A stretch of 64,000 nucleotides of DNA from Cavia porcellus (GCF_034190915.1 NW_026947491.1:21950101-22014100); one strand, 5' to 3'; positions 46,953 through 57,978 are shown, numbered from the stretch's first letter. Notes: generated by a model not told the origin, from the sequence alone. A program made the numbers and translations.

Positions 46953-47572
46953 TTAATTGTTTGCTTTGCTTAGTGGTTTTTTCCTTTGTGTATCTAAACT
47001 GTCTTTCAATATTTTTTGCAGGGTTGGTTTGGTGTTCATGAAGTTCTTCTGCTTTTCTTTGTCATGGAAGTATCGTATTGCACCATCTATTTTGAATGAT
47101 AGTTTTGCAGGATATATCAGTCTTGGTTGGAAATCATTTTGCATTAGGATCTGGAATACTTCACTCCATGCTCTTCTTGACTTTATCGTTTGTGCTGAGA
47201 AGTCTGCTGTGATTCTGATAGGTTTTCCTTTATAAGTGATCTGTCTTTTCTCTCTGACAGCTTTTAATAATCTATTCTTGTGTTGGATTTCTGGGATGGT
47301 GATTATTGTATGTCTGGGTGTAGTTTTATTTTGGTTATGACTGTTTGGAGTTCTATATGCTTCACTGATCCTGATGTCAGTTTCTGATCTCATGCTTGGG
47401 AAATTTTGAGCTATTACTTCTCTAAATATCCTACTGACATCCTTCATGTTGTCTCCCTCTCTTTAATTAATCCCTATCATTCTTATGTTATTCTTCTTTG
47501 CATCATCTTGCATTTGTTGAATTGTTGTTTCCTGATTCCTTGTTATTTTCAAAAGATCTTTCCTTTCCTGTT
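46953..47572 (-). pseudogene. L1 ORF1, C-terminal two thirds, truncated
   Basis: Minus-strand remnant lacking the N terminus and most of the coiled coil. A nonsense change (GAA to TAA, 47463-47465) lies in the INEREGDN region. Downstream is open from MKDVSRIFREVIAQNFP to the stop near 46953, with YRTPNSHNQNKTTPRH and SAQTIKSRRAW in the C-terminal domain. Confidence 0.9.
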
Positions 47573-47784
47573 ATATCTTGCTGCTTTTCTTGTATACTCC
47601 TTACTTTCATTGAGACCGTCTTCTTTTAATTTATAAAACATTTTTTCTTGTCCCTCCGTATTCCCCAAAACCACATGGTTCCCGTATTTGTTTAAATATT
47701 TTGTCAGACACTTCAAAACACAAAATCTTGAAGATCCATTTCATCCACTTATTTCCTTTCTTGATCGCTCCGTAAAAGAATAAG

Positions 47785-48060
47785 AGCATCACATCACAGT
47801 GATATATATACACACTCATGTTTTTACAAGCACAGTTTATAATAGATACATCTTGAAACTAGCCCAAATGTTCATCCACTGTTGAATGGATAAAAAAAGA
47901 TATGATGGTTTTTGAATGATGGAAAACTACTCTGCCATGAAGAAGGATAATTTGAGAAACTACTTGCTAAATATTTATACCTAGACAACACTGTCAAGTG
48001 AAGCGAAGTGGACACACAAGTGTAAATATCACTTGATTTCTGTGGTTTGAAAATGCAAAA
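47785..48060 (+). mobile_element. Old L1 ORF2 3' fragment
   Basis: Plus-strand decayed remnant of the ORF2 C-terminal region: ATATATACACACTCATGTTT, GCCCAAATGTTCATCCACTG, TTGAATGGATAAAAAAAGAT, then a decayed copy of the GGAGTATTATTCAGC region. It is far more diverged than copies 1-3, so it belongs to an older family. Confidence 0.72.
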
Positions 48061-48476
48061 GGAAATAAGGAATGCAATGTGTTTATTTCGTGTAATGTTC
48101 AGTTAATGTTTTTCAAAAAAAAAACACCTTCAGTTTTCAAAATGCTACTTATGTGCAACATAAGAATGTCTCAATCATATGAAAAGCCTGATGTCAAAAG
48201 AGGTGTAATCTGTTACCTGTTACAACCCTCCATTCGATACTTTTCTGCCTGCTTTTTTCTGGAAATTGTGATTTGGAGGCTACTTCTATGAGCTTCACTT
48301 TGGAAATAGTCCACGATATAATTTCAGTAACCCTCCCAGGCAATCATTGCTTCCTAATTTGATTTATCTGTAGCACACAGAAGCAATGTAGACATGGAAT
48401 TTTTATTTGAAGTAGCTCAAGTTCTCAGGGTATGAGTGTGAACCTTCTTTCAGGAAAAATACATGTGATTCTTTAG
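48061..48476. other. Unassigned sequence before the KRAB remnant
   Basis: No gene or named repeat. The end (48468-48476) has a weak pyrimidine tract and AG that may be the old splice acceptor (TTCTTTAG). Confidence 0.35.
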
Positions 48477-48602
48477 GAGGCAGTGACCTTGGAGGATGTA
48501 ACCGTGAACTTCTCCAACGAGGAGGGGTTCTGCTGAATCCATCCCAGAAGAAGCTCTACAAAGCTCAGGTAATTGGCATTCATAAGAATGGAAAAGCTGT
48601 AC
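48477..48602 (+). pseudogene. KRAB-A box exon remnant
   Basis: Follows an acceptor-like TTCTTTAG. Reads AVTLEDVTVNFSNEE, matching the KRAB-A consensus (VTFEDVAVNFTxEEW), then a 1-nt deletion in the GAGGAG-GG stretch (expected GAGGAGTGG) puts LNPSQKKLYK into the next frame. The length is close to the normal 127-nt KRAB-A exon. The expected donor at about 48603 is not seen. KRAB recruits TRIM28/KAP1 for silencing. Probably the same gene as the zinc-finger array at 52.6 kb, as order and strand agree. Confidence 0.72.
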
Positions 48603-49440
48603 TTTTCAAGACAATGTATGATCAGAAATATTCCAAGAATCTTTACAAATAAGTTATATTTCAATTTATTTAATATCATATATTACTTATGCACATATAG
48701 GTTGATTATATATAATCTGATCATTGAATAAAAAGATATTCCATATTAGGAAAGTAGTGATATGTAACAAGAGATACTGTATAAAAACATTCTTTCATGA
48801 CCAACGTCATGAATTATGAAGTTGCATTTAGATATTATGTAGACATATATGAGAAGAATATATCTTAAGTTTGGCAGGGATATATATATATATATAATCA
48901 GATGTACATTATGTAAAGAATTGCTTACTAGAAGCAACGTTCAAAATGCACATGAATGCTAGTGTGTTAATAGATTCTGGAAACATCTTCCAGAGGATTG
49001 TGATCCGTCATTTTTAAAATTTTTCTAAACATCCTAATGTGTTAGGTGTAGGAATATAAAACAACCATTTTTGTATTCAATGTAAGTATCAAAGAGTAAA
49101 ACTGAAAGTTTACTTATTATCCAGCCAAAACTCCCCACACATATTCCAAAAGCATTTCAGTGTATAATGTCTTAATTATACATGTGTGCTTATGCTCAAA
49201 TCTGAATCTACAGGGGTATTCACAGTAGATGACTTCTGGAAATAAGTCACAGTGTGTAAGCTCTGGTAAGAACCTAGTTGCCCATCACTGTGTGCATCGA
49301 AAATGAAATAAAAATCTAGATATGCATTTTATTGCTTAGACTTTTCATTACTCAGTGCATGCAAACACACACACACAAAATGAGACTCCACCTCACAATG
49401 TTAAATGCAGTAAGTCAGACATAGAATGTGAATTATCAAG
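48603..49440. other. Unassigned sequence, AT-rich
   Basis: Possible remnant intron of the KRAB zinc-finger gene. (TA)n at about 48882-48897. No gene recognised. Confidence 0.4.
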
Positions 49441-50093
49441 TTGGCTTCCCAGAGTCCTAAGTTCCAACATGGCGCAGATCTCCCCCTGGAAGGGCTACAG
49501 TCTGCCCCACTGTCTCTGCTTACCAGGGAGGGGAGGTGCTTGTTTGGCTTCCCAGGGTCCTAAGTTCCAACATGGTGTAGATCTCAGGAGACACTGCTGA
49601 TTCTCCCCCTGGAAGTGCTGCAGTCTGCCCCACTGCCTCCTCTTACCAGGGAGGGGAGGTGCTTGCTTGGCTTCCCAGGGTCCTAAGCACCAACATGGCG
49701 TGGATCTCAGAAGACACTGTTGATTCTCCCCCTGGAAGCACTGCAGTCTGCCCTACTGCCTCCTCTTATCAGGGAGGGGAGGTGCTTGCTTGGCTTCCCA
49801 GGGTCCTAAGTTCCAACATGGCATGGATCTCAGAAGACACTGTTGATTCTCCCCCTGGAAGGGCTGCAGTCTGCCCCCGCTTACCAGGGAGAAGAGGTGC
49901 TTGCTTCGCTTCCCAGAGACCTAAGTTCCAACATAGCACAGATATCAGGAGACACTGCTGATTTTCCCCCTGGAAGGGCTGCAGTCTGCCACACTGCCTC
50001 TGCTTACCACGGAGGGGAGGTGCTTGCTTGGCTTCCCAGGGTCCTAATTTCCAACATGGCGTGGATCTCAGGAGATGTTGCTGGTTCTCCCCC
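49441..50093 (+). repeat. 123-bp minisatellite, about five copies
   Basis: Units start with TTGGCTTCCCAGGGTCC: 49441, 49544, 49667, 49790, 49905, 50028. Spacings are 103, 123, 123, 115 and 123 bp. Each has TCTCCCCCTGGAAG and CTTACCAGGGAGGGGAGG. The unit is 41 codons, so long open frames arise (for example 49659-49961) and repeat LPRVLSSNMAWISEDT. The repeat explains them, so I do not call a protein. Confidence 0.9.
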
Positions 50094-50110
50094 TAATAGT
50101 ATTTTTTTTT

Positions 50111-50150
50111 ATGCCTACAGCACCCAGTACTCCCAAGCAGTCTCCCATCC
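50111..50150 (-). pseudogene. 5S rRNA 3'-end retrocopy (duplicated copy)
   Basis: Reverse complement of the last ~40 nt of 5S rRNA (GCCTACAGCACCCAGTACTC, then CTCCCATCC). Differences from consensus are mostly CpG-type decay. It is the paralogue of 55179-55218 within the segmental duplication. Confidence 0.8.
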
Positions 50151-50490
50151 ATTTTATTAATAGTTTTGAACTGGGAAGTCCTACTAGCCTTAATTTAAAT
50201 TTCTTGTGTACAATTCAAATTCTGTATACACATAGCTTGTGTACAATTCATATTCTGTATACACATAGCTTTAACTTCCTGAATTCATATTCTGTATACA
50301 CAATGATAGCTTTAACTTCCTGATATATATGTAAATATGCATATTTAGAGATATGTACATATATTTTTAAAACTTCATATATTTCCACACAACTTGCAGA
50401 TCACCAAATGTATATTTCATGACGTAACTAGAAACCTAAATTTATTGATATATATGTAAATGTCTGGGAATTTAGATATGCAAGCATTTT

Positions 50491-50576
50491 GTGTGTGTGT
50501 GTGTATACTGGGAATCAAACTCGGGACCTTGCACTTCTCAGGCATATGCTTATACCACTGAGCCAAATACCAACCA
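50491..50576 (-). repeat. Old ID-like SINE (antisense)
   Basis: GTGTATACTGGGAATCAAAC, CTTGCACTTCTCAGGCATAT, CTTATACCACTGAGCCAAAT. Diverged. Present in both duplication copies (see 55488-55577), so it predates the duplication. (GT)n run at its left edge. Confidence 0.68.
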
Positions 50577-50608
50577 ATGAAGAATTTATTTTTTAAAACT
50601 CATTTCTT

Positions 50609-50716
50609 TAAAAATTTTTTTTGTCTTTTTCCTTTTTATCAGTACCGGGAATCGAACTCACGACTGCCTGCTTTTAAGGCAGGCACTTATGTCGCTGAGC
50701 TAAACCCACACCCCCA
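50609..50716 (-). repeat. ID SINE (antisense), copy A only
   Basis: Reverse-complement ID with GTCTTTTTCCTTTTTATC (the young tail), CAGTACCGGGAATCGAACTC, CTTATGTCGCTGAGC. Flanked by AAAACTCATTTCTT (50595-50608) and AAAACTCATTTTTT (50717-50730). The paralogous site at about 55590-55610 is empty, so it inserted after the duplication. Confidence 0.92.
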
Positions 50717-51268
50717 AAAACTCATTTTTTTACACATAACTTGTGGGTCACCAAATGTTGTATTTTTCCTATCCTAATTAGATACCTGCTTACATTCCAA
50801 CATAATTATATAAAGCATATCATTTCACCTATTCTGCTTTCATACTGAAAACAACGTCATGATTTACAGAAAATGTTTTCTTACCATCAATATTTTATAT
50901 TCATGTTTATGTTTTATAACTTGAATTTGATGGTTATTTTACCACAATTTATATAGCAAACGATACTGCTGTGTGTTTCTGACTGAGACACATGGGATGA
51001 ACTGTACCCTTGTAATAAAGGATATCATGAACTGTAATAGTTTGTCAGTCATTGCTTCTTAGAGAAGCAGTTTTAATGTGAGATACACCATTACATAAGC
51101 ACGTACAAGAGTGTCTTTCAGTGTCAACACACACACTCAGATGTGGAAGAATGAAAACAGTCTGTCTGCACTGGATATGCAAACAATCCAGTTCCAGTCG
51201 TGAAGCCCACTATTGTGCCCCCAGAGATCAAAATGTCTGTGCCATAAGACAGAATGATGTGTTGTACA

Positions 51269-52132
51269 AAAGCAGGATATACTATGATAACTATCCTTAA
51301 TATCCTATTAACTTAAACGGAAGCCCTATATTACTTACAATGTCTTACTATAACTGATCTTATTTTTTTATTTTTATTTTAAAAAGATTAAGACAAAAGA
51401 GGACATAACAAAGCAGATCAGATCAGTACAATGCAAGCAATACACCACTTTACCACAAGACAACCCATAATTAACAGTAACTACCATAATGTCTCTTTCT
51501 TTGAAATAGTTGAGCATAGCTCATATACGAGACTATCAAACATAACAAAAGGGTATAATACCATTCAAGAGAATGAGAGCATTACAGGGCTTTCAGAAAC
51601 AAATAGCAGAGAATGAACAATGGCTACTATCTTATCCTATTTTCCATAGAAAATCTGTTTATATTATCACACATAATAATATCCAATTAGATACAACATG
51701 AAAGAACCAAAGGAAACAGAAAAGCAAAACCATAGTAGAACTTCAGAGTAACACAATACTAAATCAGCATTGGGTATTCTTATGTGTTGTTTTCTTCAAA
51801 ATAGCTGTTCATACTATCACAGATAATAAAATCAAATAAACTACAATAAAACCATTCCAACTAATGAATGCAGACCTTATAAGGCTTCAAAACAATGTAA
51901 TGGGGAATCATGATTACTATAAACGCTTATGTACTCTTACCATTTTTTACACTAGGGAGACTATACAGTATCTGTACATGTGAGTTTGATTTCTTTTGCT
52001 TATGAGTATGGTTTCACGTTGTGTCCATTTAATTAAAAATATCTCAATGTGATCATTCTTTATAGCGGAGTAGTACTCCATTATACAAAAATACGACAAC
52101 TTTTTTAATCCATTCCTCATTTGATGGACACT
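51269..52132 (-). mobile_element. L1 3' end fragment (antisense) in duplication copy A
   Basis: A partial L1 3' UTR plus the tail of ORF2 (ATAGCGGAGTAGTACTCCAT region near 52070), paralogous to the start of copy 4 at 59819-60682. The left 80 bp resembles an L1 3' UTR stretch in the plus orientation, so the original boundary is complicated. Truncated by the duplication edge at 52132. Confidence 0.75.
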
Positions 52133-52229
52133 ATTATATAGAATACTAAACTATAAAATAGGGAGTAAAATTAAGAAGAGATAGAAAGGGGAGAGTGTTG
52201 CGATAAGGCTTCAAAAATGAGCAATTTGT

Positions 52230-52340
52230 GGGGCTGGGGATTTATCTCAGCGGCATAAGCGCCTGCCTTGCAAGCAGGCAGTCGTGAGTTCGATCCCTGG
52301 TACCAATAAAAAGGAAAAAAAGACCAAAAAAATTTTTTTA
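52230..52340 (+). repeat. ID SINE (young)
   Basis: GGGGCTGGGGATTTATCTCA head, CCTTGCAAGCAGGCAGTCGT core, CCCTGGTACCAATAAAAAGG tail and A/T-rich end. Target-site duplication AAAATGAGCAATTTGT (52214-52229) versus AAAATAAGCAATTTGT (52341-52356). Confidence 0.92.
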
Positions 52341-52587
52341 AAAATAAGCAATTTGTTATACACATATGAATCAGTGACTTAAATGAAACTTTATCTCACT
52401 TATTGCAAAACCCATTTAAATTTCCCAATGAATATCATCCTTGGGAAGTGTGTGTTGTGCAATCATTCTCCAGGGTTATCAGCCAAATTTTTCTGAAAAT
52501 TTCTTAGAAGGCAGTGAGCCGGAACTTGGGCTGCTACATTATTGATACGGAGATATTTTTAGCACGATTAATGTTTTGTTTCTGTAC

Positions 52588-54600
52588 AGAAATGATAAGG
52601 AAGCAATGTGGTATGAACATAAAACTTACAATCAACATAAAAACATGTACCTTTGGCCTTCAGATGTTAATGCAGACAAGACAAAATCCGCTTTAAAGCC
52701 AGCTGAAAGTTTCGTTTGTGGAGAGCCCATGATTGTTCATTTATCATTGAATATGCCCATCTTACCTCACCCTGGAGGAAAGCCACGTGAGTATTTGGGA
52801 TTTGAAGACAAGCTGAATAAATGTAATGAACATGGAAAACCCTGCAGTAATTTCCAGTACTTTCAGAAGCATACAAGGACAAAGAATGGAGAGAAACCCT
52901 ATCAACATGAGCAGTGCATGAAATCCTACTCTGAATTTAGTGAAAGAACTCATTTTGAAGAGAAGATGGTTGTTGATCAGGAAAATGTGAAAGCTTCCAG
53001 CACCCCCACTGGTCTTCAAATTGCTGAAAGAATTCACGCTGGAAAGAAACCATATGAAAGCAAGCAATATGAAAATTCCTTCCACGCTCAAAGGTATAAA
53101 ATTCTTGAAAAGAGTCACATGGAAGAGAAACATTGTGTGTACAAGCAGTGTGGGAAGACATTCACTACCCACAAATCTTGTCAAGTACATGAAAGAAATC
53201 ACATGGGAATGAAACCTTATGTGTGCAAGCAATGTGGAAAAACATTCACTTCAAAGAGTTATTCCAAGGTACATGAAAGAATTCACACAGGACTGAAACC
53301 TTATGCATGCAAGCACTGTGGAAAGGCATTCAATGCACACTACTCTTACAAAAGACATGAACGTAGTCACACTGGGGTGAAACCTTATGTATGCAGGCAA
53401 TGTGGAAAAAGATTCACTACCAAGAGTTCTTGTAACATACACGAAAGATTTCATACTTGGGAAAACCTTTATGTATGTAAGTACTGTGCAATGGTATTCA
53501 CTATGAACAGTAATTGGCAAAGTCATGAAAGAACTCACACTCAGGAGAAAACTTATATGTGCAAGAAGTGTGGGAAGACATTCCTTACACCCTGTAAAAG
53601 ACAAACACATGTAAGAACTCACACTGTTGAGAAACCTTATGTGTGTGACCAGTGGAAAAGCATTCACTAGAAAGGGTTATTGCAAGATACATGAAAGAAT
53701 TCACACAGGAATGAAACCTTATGCATGCAAGCACTGTGGAAAGGCATTCAGTACACACAATTATTGTCAAAAACACGAAAGACTTCACAGTGGGGTGAAA
53801 CCTTATGTATGCAAACAATGTGGGAAGGCATTCTCTACTCGGAATGAGTGTCAAGTACATGGAAGAACTCACACTGGGGAAAAACCTTATGAGTGCAAGC
53901 AGTGTGGGAAAGCATTCACTACACACCACTCTTGTCAAAGACACGAACTCACTCACACTGGGGTGAAACCTTATGTGTGTAAGCAATGTGGAAAAGGATT
54001 CGCTACCATGAATTCTTGTAACGTACATGAAAGATTTCATACTGGGGGAAAAACCTAATGTATGCAAGTACTGTGCAAAGGCATTCATTTCAAACAGTCA
54101 TTGTCAGCGTCATGAAAGAAATCACTCGGGAGAAACCTAATGTGTGCAAGCAGTGTGGGAAGGCACTACTTAAACACAGTAAGAGGCAAACAAATGAAAG
54201 AATTCACACTGGAGAGAAACCTTGTGTGCAAGCAATGCAGGAAGGCATTCACTGAAAGTATAGCTGTAAAAGACATGAATGTACTCACACTAGGATAAAA
54301 TCTTATCTGTTAGAGCAATATGGAGAAATTTACTACACACACATCTTGTCAAATCCATGAAAGAACTCACAGATGGGACCATATGCATGTGAGCTCTTTC
54401 AGAAAAAGATTTGCTAGTAGTTCTTCAATTCATATACATAACTCACTCTGAGAAGGAACCTTATGTATATCAACAATGTGAGGAAAGAATTCCGTGAACA
54501 CATTTTTGATCAGCTACATGAAAGAATTCACTGGAAACTGACCCTATCTATGTAAACCTATGTGGAAAAAAGGGCGAAAATTCCTCCTATAGTGAGACTT
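52588..54600 (+). pseudogene. KRAB-type C2H2 zinc-finger exon, decayed
   Basis: Large terminal exon of a Kruppel zinc-finger gene. Spacer (about 52588-53115) resembles KRAB-ZNF linkers (GKPREYLGFEDKLNKCNEHGK, RTKNGEKPY). The finger array follows: the first finger at 53137 is degenerate (KHCVYKQC, first Cys moved), then about five good fingers to 53640 (for example [20 protein letters not shown] linkers). Frameshifts: a 1-nt loss near 53655 in the next finger, a G insertion near 54050, another shift near 54140 and one near 54230. Good fingers resume between these (53680-54050: [40 protein letters not shown]). In the one near 54190 a ligand His is Asn (QTNERIH). Roughly 14 finger units can be traced. 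The longest open part is 52576-53670. Non-functional as a whole; the protein would have bound DNA, with KRAB supplied by the 48.5-kb exon. Confidence 0.9.
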
Positions 54601-54777
54601 GTACACATTGAAATATAAAATTTGATGTCAGTATATTTTCATGGTCTTTACAGAAAATACATTGCTAGATACACATGTCCTGGAAAGTATTCTGTCTGTT
54701 TTTCAGAAAAATCACTTTAAAACTGAAATATTTATCTATAGTCATTACTACAAACAACATTCATATAATATAATTTG
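54601..54777. other. Unassigned 3' flank of the zinc-finger exon
   Basis: Probable 3' untranslated or intergenic sequence of the zinc-finger pseudogene. No signal recognised. Confidence 0.35.
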
Positions 54778-54862
54778 GTGGACAGGAGATGTAGCTTAGT
54801 GACACAAGTGCCTGCCTGGCAAGCATGCAATCAATAGTTGATCCCTGGTAACCCCTCCTCTC
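54778..54862 (+). repeat. ID SINE (older)
   Basis: GTGGACAGGAGATGTAGCTT head, GTGCCTGCCTGGCAAGCATG, GATCCCTGGTAACCCC. Diverged copy with decayed A tail. Confidence 0.75.
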
Positions 54863-54895
54863 AAAGAATAACCCAATTAACAAAATAAACAATAT

Positions 54896-54985
54896 CCAGG
54901 GCAGGGGGTTTAGGTCACTGGCATAACCTGCCTTACAAGCACACGGTCGTGAGTTCTATCCAGGTACTGATTTTAAAAAATTAAA
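54896..54985 (+). repeat. ID SINE (older)
   Basis: CAGGGCAGGGGGTTTAGGTC head, CCTTACAAGCACACGGTCGT, ATCCAGGTACTGATTTT. Has lost several bases of the body. Confidence 0.75.
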
Positions 54986-55172
54986 ATTAAAATAAAACAA
55001 TATTTTTGTGTAAGCCAGTCTTCCATGCTAGTATATAGTATTTTCTAATGAGATGAGTTGAAATGAAATATTTGTCATTTCCAAGTGGAATTACTATATA
55101 AGCAGTTTTGAATTTTTTTTTTAGTATGGTGAGGTATACTCTGATAAAAAAATAAACTTTATTAATAGTTTT

Positions 55173-55218
55173 TTTTTTAAGCCTACAGCACCCGGTATTC
55201 CCAGGAGGTCTCCCATCC
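55173..55218 (-). pseudogene. 5'-truncated 5S rRNA retrocopy with poly-A and TSD
   Basis: The minus strand reads the last 40 nt of 5S rRNA (GGATGGGAGACC...GGTGCTGTAGGCTT, 55218 to 55179) followed by an A run (T run at 55169-55178 on plus). A direct repeat, TTTATTAATAG, at 55158-55168 and 55221-55231 flanks it. Poly-A, 5' truncation and target-site duplication fit L1-driven retrotransposition of a 5S transcript. Only one base differs from the usual mammalian 5S end, as far as I can recall it. Confidence 0.85.
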
Positions 55219-55487
55219 ATTTTATTAATAGTTTTCAACTGGGATGTCCTACTAGTTTTAATTTAAATTTCTTGTGTACAATTCATATTCTGTATACACA
55301 ATGATAGCTTTAACTTCCTGATATATATGTAAATATGCATATTTAGAGATATGTACATATATTTTTAAAACTTCATATATTTCCACACAACTTGCAGATC
55401 ACCAAATGTATATTTCATGACCTAACTAGAAACCTAAATTCATTGATATATATGTAAATGTCTGGGAATTTAGATATGCAAGCATTT

Positions 55488-55577
55488 TTTGTATGTGTGT
55501 ATATACTGGGGATCAAACTTGGGAACTTGCACTTCTCAGGCATGTGCTTATACCACTGAGCCAAATACCAACCAATG
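55488..55577 (-). repeat. Old ID-like SINE (antisense), copy B
   Basis: Paralogue of 50491-50576: ATATACTGGGGATCAAACTT, ACTTGCACTTCTCAGGCATG, TTATACCACTGAGCC. Shared by both duplication copies. Confidence 0.68.
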
Positions 55578-56147
55578 AAGAATTTATTTTTAAAAACTCA
55601 TTTTTTTGCACACAACTTGTGGATCACCAAATGTTGTATCTTTAATGTCCTAATTAGATACCTGCTTACATTCCAACATAATTATATAAAGCATATCATT
55701 TCACCTATTCTGCTTTCATACTGAAAACAATGTCATGATTTACAGGAAATTTTTTCTTACCATCAATATTTTATATTCATGTTTATGTTGTATAACTTGA
55801 ATTTGATTGTTAGTTTACCACAATTTATACAGCAAATGATACTGCTGTGTGTTTCTAATTGAGACACATGGGATGAACTGTGCCCTTGTAATAAAGATAT
55901 CATGAACTGTAATAGATTGTCAGTCATTGTTTCTTAGAGAAGCAGTTTTAATGTGAGATATATCATTACATAAGCATGTACAAGAGTGTCTTTCAGTGTC
56001 AGCACACACACTCAGATGTGGATGAAAGCAAACAGTGTGTCTGCACTGGATATCCAAACAATCACATTCCAGTCCTGAAGCCCACTATTGTGCCCCCAGA
56101 GATCAAAATGTCTATGCCATAAAACAGAATGATGTGTTGTACCAAAG

Positions 56148-57171
56148 TCTAGAAGTTGGGACGTGGCTTCCAATGTGATAGTGAACCCTGGAGTTCCTCC
56201 ACAAAAACATATGGGAAGTCTTTGTTGTTTTTTTGTGACACTCTGTCAAGAATCTTTTTTCTAGTGTAGGTCTTCCCTGTCCATAATTTGCTGGGCAAAT
56301 TTAGTTCTCCACAGTTTGGCAGTCTGAACTGGCACTATCCACCCCCCGTAAACACCACAACTACACACATTTCTTTAGGAGTTGTCTCTAGACACAAAAA
56401 TGAGTTCATAATTATACTATACATACTGTCCTGTCTACAAGTGGAAATGCACTAACTCCTCTGCCCAGAATAGGGCAATTTTCTGTGAGTGTTTGTTCTA
56501 ACATTTCAGTTAATAAGAAACAACCAATGTTAAAGACTGTCAACATATTACATTGTAAGGATGTTAGAAAACAACTGCCCAGTCCTCATTTCTGTAGCTG
56601 ATCATGGTGCCATAACTTGTATTTAGAACTGCTCGTAAGATGCATTCTATATTCCTTTTCTTTGAAAAACAACTCAGTTGGTCTTGGTTCTTTCCCTGAT
56701 ACAGGGACCTTCCCTTCATTCCTGAAATCTGTGAACCTTTTGACCTTCTGCCTGGATTGGATAATTATACTTTCCCATTGACTTTAATAACAGCATGACA
56801 GTCTGACGTGATATACTAAGAAACTTCTTTCACCCCAAGTATCTTTTTTCTTTTCTCCATTCTGAAGTAATAGTCTAATTTTCCCTTGACAGTCTGGGTC
56901 AGTCACTACTTTCAACAGTGTCACTCCCATTTTAGTTTCTTTCCTCAATTCATGAGACCAAAGCAACCAGGGATAACTTCACTTCCAGCTCATAGGTATC
57001 ACTGTTCTTCCTGGTGCAAATCCTCCCACTTCTAGAAGTAAGACTTCTTTCTGAGCATCCAGAACTTATGGTCATGAGAACACGATGCAAATTTTTGCTA
57101 ATATACCATTATAGGTAACAGTGAGTGGTACCATTCTCAGTCCCCCTCTTTCATTTCTAGAGCCATGAATC
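56148..57171. other. Unassigned sequence, absent from duplication copy A
   Basis: No gene or named repeat recognised. Confidence 0.4.
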
Positions 57172-57978
57172 CTGGATTTGGGAGACATGGTAGTACATAA
57201 TGGTTGCTGGGAAAGGGTCTGAGGACAGCCGCTTGATAGGTAGCAGGGTAGAGAGTCTTTGTGAGAAAAACAACTCAGATGCTAGAATTTAACACCATGG
57301 AGAAGACCAGATGAAAGGAGATAAATTGTCACGACCCCAAAAGAAAATGAGAAAAAAGAAAAATAACAGAAAAGGCTGGAACCAGATGCTCTCATTAGGG
57401 CCGGTCCCATGCTGTGCTGGGCACATACCTTGGAGTCCGACGACTCAGAGTCATGCTGAAATTACACCACCAAAATCGGGAGTTGGCAAATCCAGAGCCC
57501 TTGGTGGGAGGATTCAACACAATGGAGACCGGAACCAATGTGGAGAGCTGCATTAATCCATGGTGAGTGCTAGCAATTATGTCCCATGGAGGTGGGTGAC
57601 AGTCTGGATGACCTATTGGAGTTTGGCAGAACTGGCCTGAACCCAGAACCACAGTGGCATCAGCCAGCCGTCCCTGGCCCAAAGAGGACTGGTGGGATGT
57701 GCTTCATTGGGGACACGCCCCCAGTCGGGACCCAATAGATAGGGATGAAACTGCCCCGAACCTGTGACTTCTGCACAGCACAGAATAATGTGCTGAAGAC
57801 ACTCACCTGTTGACTCGCTCAGAGTAGAGGGGCCAGCCCACATCATCCCTGTGTGTACCTCAGATAGTAAACTGGAGAAGGGAACAATTCCCCAGACAGC
57901 ACGCCTCAGAAAAACTGTAAGCAATATGGAAATGGTCTCAGATCTCCACCATACACCTGTCTGAAAGAAACCAGAAAC

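Larger units (their letters stand above)
41891..47572 (-). mobile_element. L1 LINE, copy 3 (antisense, 5'-truncated in ORF1)
   Basis: Read on the minus strand: ORF1 from its middle (47572), ORF2 (46933 to 43098), 3' UTR and poly-A (poly-T at 41891-41903 on the plus strand). Similarity to copies 1 and 2 ends at TCCTTTCCTGTT (47572). A short 7-bp match, ATATCTT, at 41886-41892 and 47573-47579 may be the target-site duplication, but it overlaps the poly-T and is weak. An A/C-rich expansion, (CAAAA)n-like, at about 41975-42025 lies in the 3' UTR. 5' truncation is the usual result of incomplete reverse transcription. Confidence 0.93.
50094..52132 (+). repeat. Segmental duplication, copy A
   Basis: 50094-51268 matches 55163-56147, and 51269-52132 matches 59819-60682, in the same order and orientation. 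Copy A therefore looks like a duplicate of the 55.2-60.7 kb interval minus its middle (56148-59818). The left edge lies at TAATAG and the internal junction at an (A)CAAAA microhomology (GTTGTACAAAAGCAGG). Copy A has its own ID SINE at 50609-50716 absent from the other copy. Confidence 0.78.
55163..56147 (+). repeat. Segmental duplication, copy B first block
   Basis: Matches copy A at 50094-51268 base by base apart from substitutions and small indels. Copy A adds an ID SINE and about 60 bp around CATATTCTGTATACACATAG. Shared landmarks: CTGATATATATGTAAATATG, CACACAACTTG, ACACATGGGATGAACTG. After 56147 the sequences diverge; the homology resumes at 59819. Confidence 0.85.

Noticed and set aside
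49659..49961. 100-codon open frame
   Set aside because: Runs only through the 123-bp minisatellite and consists of its repeats.
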